46,270 bases of DNA from Paracoccaceae bacterium. GTDB taxonomy: Bacteria; Pseudomonadota; Alphaproteobacteria; Rhodobacterales; Rhodobacteraceae. The notes under the pieces are model-generated. The model did no database searches and was not told the DNA's origin. It saw nothing but the letters and a program-made list of their open reading frames with translations. Both the position numbers and the translations under genes were made by a program. This document shows positions 41,832 through 46,270 of the stretch, one piece after another. The stretch covers positions 1-46,270 of the forward strand of contig JAGRDO010000032.1 of the NCBI GenBank assembly GCA_020447005.1, in the 5' to 3' direction. The first letter of the stretch is position 1, and each line of letters opens with the position of its first letter.

Positions 41832-42854
41832 TCAGCGTTCACCGGGTGCGTCCCCCGCCGTCACACCGCTGATCAGCTGGTAGTTCAGCAGGTCCGGGAT
41901 CTTGCGAGGATCGCGCACAAGGGGGCGCAGGCCCCGGCGCAGGTCGGCAATCTGGCTAGGCTCGGTCCGAAGCAGGCGATCCGCCTCTTCGAAAGACACC
42001 TCGCGAAAACGCAGGGCCGAGGCCGTGGGCGCCTGCGCCACGATCGGCAGATCGGCGGGCAGCACCGTTCCGATCCTTGGATAGCCGCCGATCGTCTGGC
42101 ATTCGGCCAGAAGGATCGCGGCCTGCCCTTCGCCGGTCATCTGGATATCGCCCTCGATGATCGGTTCGGACACCAGCCCGGCGCGGGGTTCGGCCGCGAA
42201 GGGCGCGCCATCGTGATCAAGCCTGACGCCCTGCCGGTTCGCCGCCCCGGAGACGCGAAATTCCGTCGCGCGGAACCGCTTGCGCGTCTCATCCGAGAAA
42301 AGCGCCGATTGCGGTCCGGCGACATAGCGGATCACGCCCCCGGCGAAACGCGGTGCCTGCGTCATGGTTTCCGGGCCGGCGTCCGTGGCGCCGGTCCGGG
42401 CGATGACGAACCGGTCGCCGGATCGGCAGGCGCGGCCCAGCCCGGCCGCGAGATGGGCGGAAACACTGGACATGAGGGACGGGGCCCCGACCCCGCCTTC
42501 CGGCGTCAGATAGCCATAGCGCCCGGACAGCGCCGGGCCGATTGTCAGGGTCTGGTCGGGCAAAAGCAGGTGCGACGCCCCCCAGGCCAGTTCGCGGCCA
42601 TCGATATCGGCCCGCATCGGTGCACCGGTCAGCGCGATCCTTGCGGCCGCCGTGGTGGTGAAGACGCCGCCGATGCCGGCCATTTCCAGTGCGGCCAGAG
42701 GGGCTTCGGCCTTCAGAAGGGCGGCCGCCTCCAAGAGGGCCAGCCGGTCCACGGCCCCCCCGCGCGACAGGCCAAGCCGCGCCATCCCGGGACGCCCCCC
42801 GTCCTGCACGGTGATGCCCGGGCCCGCCTTGTGAAGGGTCAGCAGCGCGGTCAT
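41832..42854 (-). CDS. pxpC: 5-oxoprolinase subunit C / biotin-dependent carboxylase-like protein
   Basis: A 340-residue PxpC (KipA/AHS2) protein. The start is diagnostic: LHKAGPGITVQDGGRPGMARLGLSRGGAVD; GAPMRADIDGRELAWG, YLTPEGGVGAPSLMSS, RYVAGPQSALFSDETRKRF and ECQTIGGYPRIGTVLPADLP follow. With PxpB and PxpA it cleaves 5-oxoproline with ATP; PxpA is not in the window. The start overlaps the pxpB stop by four bases (ATGA). Confidence 0.93.
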   Translation of the reverse strand: MTALLTLHKAGPGITVQDGGRPGMARLGLSRGGAVDRLALLEAAALLKAEAPLAALEMAGIGGVFTTTAAARIALTGAPMRADIDGRELAWGASHLLLPDQTLTIGPALSGRYGYLTPEGGVGAPSLMSSVSAHLAAGLGRACRSGDRFVIARTGATDAGPETMTQAPRFAGGVIRYVAGPQSALFSDETRKRFRATEFRVSGAANRQGVRLDHDGAPFAAEPRAGLVSEPIIEGDIQMTGEGQAAILLAECQTIGGYPRIGTVLPADLPIVAQAPTASALRFREVSFEEADRLLRTEPSQIADLRRGLRPLVRDPRKIPDLLNYQLISGVTAGDAPGER

Positions 42855-43597
42855 GGCGTGACCTCAAGCCTTGCGCCGCCTTTTGGGTCCCCATCGCGGA
42901 CAAGGGCCGCAATCTCGTCCGTCGTGGCCAGCGACAGGCGGATTTCGTCGCCCGCGCGCAGGGGCACGGGATCGTCGGCAGCGGGCTGGAAGGGCCGAAA
43001 GGCTGTCAGCCCGATCTGCCGCCAGCCGGTTGGCGAGGGATTGGCGAAAAGCACGATCTGGCGCAATGCGACGACGAGGGCTCCGGCCTCGACCCGCGGG
43101 GTCAGGGCGGTCTGGCGAGGGATGTCCCAGATGTCGGGCAAAAGGCCCAGATAGGGCTGGCCGGGCGCGAAGCCGATGGCAAGCACGCGAAGCGGCGTTT
43201 CGGCAAGCTGGCGGATCGCGGCATCGGGGCCGAGCCCAGCCATCGCGGCGGCTTCGGCCAGATCGGGGCCGGCCGCCCCGCCAAGGGCGGCGGGGATGTG
43301 CCATATCCGGCGCGCGGCGTTCAGATCCTTGCCCTGGCGCGGGGCAAGGGCGGCCAGATCGCGCAGGTGCCGGGCGATGTCGTCGCGCGTGACCCGCGCC
43401 GGATCAAAGCGCACGAGGACCGAGGAAAGCGCGGGCACCACGTCGACGACACCGGCAGGAGACATGTCCCCAAGCGCGCGGGCGACGAACTGGACGGCGG
43501 CCGTCGCCTGCGTATCGACGCGCAGGGAAAACCTTAGCAGGACCCCGTCCTGGCCAAGCGCATGCAGGCTGGCGGTCCCCTCTTCGACGCCCGTCAC
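42851..43597 (-). CDS. pxpB: 5-oxoprolinase subunit B
   Basis: A 248-residue PxpB (KipI/AHS1) protein with VLVRFDP, the diagnostic LAIGFAPGQPYLGLLPD and GALVVALRQIVLFANPSPTGWRQIG. The start is taken as the GTG at 43597: GAGG lies 7 bases before it and the upstream FAH-family gene stops at 43626, while any longer frame would run into that gene. Some divergence from the usual P-x-C-Y block is seen (RRIWHIPAALGG). It forms an operon with pxpC and the FAH-family gene. Confidence 0.86.
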   Translation of the reverse strand: MTGVEEGTASLHALGQDGVLLRFSLRVDTQATAAVQFVARALGDMSPAGVVDVVPALSSVLVRFDPARVTRDDIARHLRDLAALAPRQGKDLNAARRIWHIPAALGGAAGPDLAEAAAMAGLGPDAAIRQLAETPLRVLAIGFAPGQPYLGLLPDIWDIPRQTALTPRVEAGALVVALRQIVLFANPSPTGWRQIGLTAFRPFQPAADDPVPLRAGDEIRLSLATTDEIAALVRDGDPKGGARLEVTP

Positions 43598-43625
43598 GGT
43601 GTGCCTCGCACCTGTCGAAACCGGC

Positions 43626-44483
43626 TCATCCGGCGCGCCGGACCTTCTGGCTCTGAACGCCCAGGCCTTCGACACCAAGGCGCATGACCTCACCGCCTTT
43701 CAGATAGACCGGCGGCTTGTGCCCCATTCCGACACCCGGGGGGGTGCCGGTGCAGATCACGTCACCCGGGTTCAGCCGCATGAAGCGGCTGCAATAGGCC
43801 ACAAGGAAAGGCACCTTGTAGATCATGGTGGCGGTCGAGCCGTTTTGCCGCCGCTGACCATCGACCTCCAGCCAGAGCGAAAGCGCGCCGACATCGCCCG
43901 CCTCGTCCGGCGTCACGAGCCAGGGGCCGATGGGGCCGAAGGTATCGCAGCCCTTGCCCTTGTCCCATGTGCCCGCGCGGTTCATCTGATAGTCGCGTTC
44001 CGACACGTCGTTGGCCACGCAGTAACCCGCGATATGACCGGGCGCATCGGCCTCGTCGATATAGGTGCCGCCCTTGCCGATCACGATGGCCAGCTCAACC
44101 TCCCAATCGGTCTTGGTCGAGCCGGGCGGGATGATCACGTCGTCATCCGGCCCGCTGATGCAGGATGTCCACTTGTTGAAGATCACCGGCTCGGGCGGGA
44201 CGGGCAATCCGGATTCGGCGGCATGGTCGGCGTAGTTGAGGCCGATGCCGATATATTTGCCCACCCCGCCCACGCAGGCGCCAAGACGCAACCCGGCCTG
44301 GGGTGTGCCGGGCACGAGGGGCAGGCCGGCAGGGTCAAGCGCGGCAAGCCGCGCGATGCTTTCCGGCAAAAGTGCGTCGCCCGCGATGTCGGCGACATGG
44401 GCCGACAGATCGCGCACGCGGCCATCCTTGTCGAGCAGCCCCGGCCGTTCATCGCCTTTCGGCCCGTAACGCAACAGCTTCAT
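43626..44483 (-). CDS. Fumarylacetoacetate hydrolase family protein
   Basis: A 285-residue FAH-family enzyme (2-hydroxyhepta-2,4-diene-1,7-dioate isomerase / acylpyruvase-like). The C-terminal fold carries the metal triad: an E pair in DWEVELAIVIGKGG, and IGIGLNYADHAAESG, FNKWTSCISGPDDDVIIP and ICTGTPPGVGMG are diagnostic. ATG 44483 has AGGAGGGG 5 bases before it, which rules out the longer frame that would run through the tRNA. It is followed after 28 bases by pxpB. Substrate is unknown; a link with oxoproline catabolism is only positional. Confidence 0.92.
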   Translation of the reverse strand: MKLLRYGPKGDERPGLLDKDGRVRDLSAHVADIAGDALLPESIARLAALDPAGLPLVPGTPQAGLRLGACVGGVGKYIGIGLNYADHAAESGLPVPPEPVIFNKWTSCISGPDDDVIIPPGSTKTDWEVELAIVIGKGGTYIDEADAPGHIAGYCVANDVSERDYQMNRAGTWDKGKGCDTFGPIGPWLVTPDEAGDVGALSLWLEVDGQRRQNGSTATMIYKVPFLVAYCSRFMRLNPGDVICTGTPPGVGMGHKPPVYLKGGEVMRLGVEGLGVQSQKVRRAG

Positions 44484-44605
44484 CCGCCCCTCCTTGACCG
44501 GTTGCCGCAACCATCGGCGAACGGGGCGGGAAGGGTCAAGGCGGAAACCACATGGCCTGCCCGTGGCGCGTTCACGACGACTGCGGAAGCTGAAAGGGAA
44601 GTTTC

Positions 44606-44679
44606 TGGAGCGGGCGGCGGGAATCGAACCCGCGTCATCAGCTTGGAAGGCTGAGGTCTTACCATTACACAACGCCCGC
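44606..44679 (-). tRNA. tRNA-Gly (UCC)
   Basis: Cloverleaf read on the minus strand: acceptor GCGGGCG (44679-44673) with CGCCCGC, anticodon stem TCAGC/GCTGA with loop CTTCCAA (anticodon TCC), T arm CGGGTTCGATTCCCG-like with the standard TTCGATT loop, discriminator T and an encoded CCA (44608-44606). 74 bases including CCA. Confidence 0.97.
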
Positions 44680-44691
44680 GCCGGGACTCAG

Positions 44692-44720
44692 TGGGTATGC
44701 GATTGCTTATGGCCCGTCAA
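44692..44720 (-). promoter_or_regulatory. Putative tRNA-Gly promoter
   Basis: On the minus strand TTGACG (44720-44715) and TACCCA (44697-44692), 17 bases apart, end 12 bases before the tRNA. The -35 box overlaps the stop codon of the amidase gene. Confidence 0.5.
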
Positions 44721-46129
44721 GCGGTCAGCGGCGGCCATTGCGGCCATCCCGCGTGATGTTCGAGGCAGGCGGCGACACGAAGCACGGTCGGATCGTCAAA
44801 CCTGCGGCCGACGATCTGGACCGAGGTCGGCAGCCCGTCGCCCGCCGACCAGTTCGGCACCGCGATGGCCGGGCAGGCCGCCACATTGTTGAAGATGGCC
44901 GTCATGTCGAGGCCGTTCAGCCGCCCGGAGGCGTCCGGTGCCTCGAAATCCGCGTCGCGGTCGGTCGCGGCGGGGGCCTGCCGCGCCATTGTCGGACAGA
45001 GCAGTGCATCGTGGGTCGCGAAGACCCGCGCCAGCTTTTGCCATTGCTCGGTGCGCCGGATGGCCCCGCGTTCGATCGTCACCGCGTCAAGTTTCAGCCC
45101 GTGGTCCAGAAGGGTGGCGAAGTCGGGATCGAGCAGCGCGCGGTCGCGGTCCAGAAGATGCCCGCATTGGGCGGCAAGGAAGACGGCCCAGTAATCGACC
45201 CAGTCCGAGACATGGGCCGCCTGCCAGCCCAGATCGACTTCCTCGACATGGGCGCCCGCTTCGCGCAAGGCGTCAAGGCTGCGCTGAAAGTTGCGGGCGA
45301 CAGGCGGGGCGACATTGTAGATGCCAAGATCCGGGCTGGCCGCAAGGCGCAGCCCCCGGACATCGGGCGACAGGATGTCGGGCAGCGGCGTCGGGTTGAT
45401 CTGGCTCTGGATGTCCAACTCGTCCGGGCCTTCGGTCACCCGCAGGAAGAGTGCCGCATCGGCGACCGAGCGCGCCAGCGGGCCGAAATGCGAGATATGG
45501 TCGAAGACCGTCGCCGTGATCTCGATCGGGATGCGGCCCTTGCTGGGCTTCAGCCCCACGCAACCCGACAAGGCGGCCGGAATGCGGACCGAGCCGCCCA
45601 TGTCGGTGCCTTCGGCCAGGGCCACCGCTCGGGTCACGACCGACACCGCCGCCCCGCCGGATGAGCCGCCGGGCGAGCGGGACGGATCCCACGGGTTTCG
45701 CGTCACCCCCCAAAGCGGGCTTTTGGTGAAACCGGAATGCGCGAATTCGGGGGTCGTGGTCTTGGCCACCACGATCGCCCCCGCCGCTTTCAGCCGCCGC
45801 ACGATGGCAGGGTCAAAGGCGCCGATGTTGTCGGCCAGCGTGCGCGACCCCCGGGTGGTCAGTTGCCCCTTGGTCGGCGTGAAATCCTTGATCGAGATCG
45901 GCAGGCCAAGCATCGGCCCGGTATCGCCGCCCGCCTTGAGGGCGGCGTCGGCAACGCGGGCCGCCGCGATGGCCTCATCCGCGAAAACGGCGGTGAAGGC
46001 GTTGAACGTCGCGTTCACCGCCCCGATCCGCTGAAGCGAGGCGCGAACCAGTTCCTCGGCGCCGATGTCGCGGCGGCGCAGGCGCAGGGCCAGCTCGCTT
46101 GCCGACAGGCCGAGCATGTCGCCGGGCAA
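44717..46129 (-). CDS. Amidase-signature enzyme
   Basis: A 470-residue amidase of the signature family. The Ser-cisSer-Lys triad is visible: Lys in ISIKDF, the cis-serine in the SPGGSSGGAAVSV loop and the nucleophile in TDMGGSVRIPAALSG. It hydrolyses an amide of unknown identity; the resemblance is to general amidases, not to GatA (no gatC/gatB nearby). The start is the TTG at 46129, since AAGGGA lies 8 bases before it; an ATG at 46117 without a clear ribosome site is the alternative. It begins 30 bases past the stop of the ADH gene and may be in its operon. Confidence 0.9.
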   Translation of the reverse strand: MPGDMLGLSASELALRLRRRDIGAEELVRASLQRIGAVNATFNAFTAVFADEAIAAARVADAALKAGGDTGPMLGLPISIKDFTPTKGQLTTRGSRTLADNIGAFDPAIVRRLKAAGAIVVAKTTTPEFAHSGFTKSPLWGVTRNPWDPSRSPGGSSGGAAVSVVTRAVALAEGTDMGGSVRIPAALSGCVGLKPSKGRIPIEITATVFDHISHFGPLARSVADAALFLRVTEGPDELDIQSQINPTPLPDILSPDVRGLRLAASPDLGIYNVAPPVARNFQRSLDALREAGAHVEEVDLGWQAAHVSDWVDYWAVFLAAQCGHLLDRDRALLDPDFATLLDHGLKLDAVTIERGAIRRTEQWQKLARVFATHDALLCPTMARQAPAATDRDADFEAPDASGRLNGLDMTAIFNNVAACPAIAVPNWSAGDGLPTSVQIVGRRFDDPTVLRVAACLEHHAGWPQWPPLTA

Positions 46130-46159
46130 TGCCGTTATCCCTTTCCTGGCCGCTGGCCC

Positions 46160-46270
46160 TTAATACACCACGACCGACCGGATCGATTCACCCGCATGCA
46201 TCAGGTCGAACCCCTTGTTGATGGTGTCGAGCGTCAGCGTGTGCGTGATCATCGGGTCGATCTCGATCTT
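46160..46270 (-). CDS. Class III alcohol dehydrogenase / S-(hydroxymethyl)glutathione dehydrogenase, C-terminal end
   Basis: The last 36 residues of a zinc alcohol dehydrogenase, cut by the window edge: KIEIDPMITHTLTLDTINKGFDLMHAGESIRSVVVY. This ending is typical of AdhC/FrmA, the glutathione-dependent formaldehyde dehydrogenase. The pathway leads by S-formylglutathione to formate, the substrate of the FdsAB enzyme in this window. Zinc and NAD sites are outside the window. Confidence 0.92.
   Translation of the reverse strand, partial: KIEIDPMITHTLTLDTINKGFDLMHAGESIRSVVVY

Noticed and set aside
39939-43154. 1071-codon open frame on the plus strand opposite dctB and pxpC
   Set aside because: Crosses several real genes and the gaps between them; no recognisable protein family.
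46117-46119. Possible second small gene or attachment site near the amidase start and tRNA-Gly
   Set aside because: No integrase, no duplicated tRNA end and no base composition change; the tRNA is intact and flanked by ordinary genes.

Overview
This 46.3-kb window is GC-rich and densely coded, and it reads as the chromosome of an alphaproteobacterium of the Rhodobacterales (Rhodobacter/Paracoccus/Rhodovulum type). The support is the codon usage, the many ATGA stop/start overlaps, a fused FdsG-FdsB formate dehydrogenase subunit, a DctPQM TRAP system with DctB/DctD, an ATTC-N8-GAAT operator of the SqrR/BigR type, and the overall gene style. The genus is inference. No IS element, phage gene, CRISPR array or rRNA was seen, and no stretch over 300 bases lacks a gene.

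Layout. 1-2754: the 3' part of thrC, an M16 peptidase and a RimJ-like acetyltransferase, all co-directional. 2798-10660: a surface-glycan locus with neuA, neuC and neuB (sialic-acid type nonulosonate synthesis and activation), two tandem Kdo-transferase-family (GT30-like) glycosyltransferases, a methyltransferase, a DxD glycosyltransferase and a sulfotransferase. 10854-20692: a molybdenum-enzyme block with a DUF2478 gene, fdhD, mobA, mobB, moeA and tusA, leading into the NAD-dependent formate dehydrogenase genes fdsGB (fused), a cupin and fdsA. 20911-25431: an amino-acid-type binding protein and a long permease with no ATPase gene beside them, then a GH1 glycosidase and an SDR. 25495-27460: rplY (L25) and a divergent MFS transporter. 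27473-31851: a DUF2892-MFP-RND efflux operon behind a perfect SqrR-type operator. 31947-35362: a two-component system divergent from a DegP-like protease. 35432-41756: dctPQM with dctBD. 41832-46270: pxpBC with a fumarylacetoacetase-family gene, tRNA-Gly(UCC), an amidase and the C-terminal end of class III alcohol dehydrogenase.

How the genes work together. NeuC makes ManNAc from UDP-GlcNAc, NeuB condenses it with phosphoenolpyruvate, and NeuA activates the product with CMP. The two GT30-like enzymes lie between neuA and neuC and have ATGA-coupled starts, so they are the natural candidates for transferring the activated keto-sugar; the sulfotransferase and methyltransferase may decorate the glycan. 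In the next block MobA, MobB, MoeA and FdhD build and sulfurate the bis-MGD cofactor for FdsA, and class III ADH at the far edge would feed formaldehyde-derived formate to that enzyme.

The points most worth a second look are: the GT30 pair inside a sialic-acid locus; a DctD homologue that has lost the GAFTGA region and the Walker A lysine but sits beside two perfect tandem palindromes and a -24/-12-like site; the ATTC-N8-GAAT operator placed over the -10 of an RND efflux operon; a GNAT gene with an in-frame core deletion; and a cupin gene inside the fds operon together with the apparent absence of fdsD.
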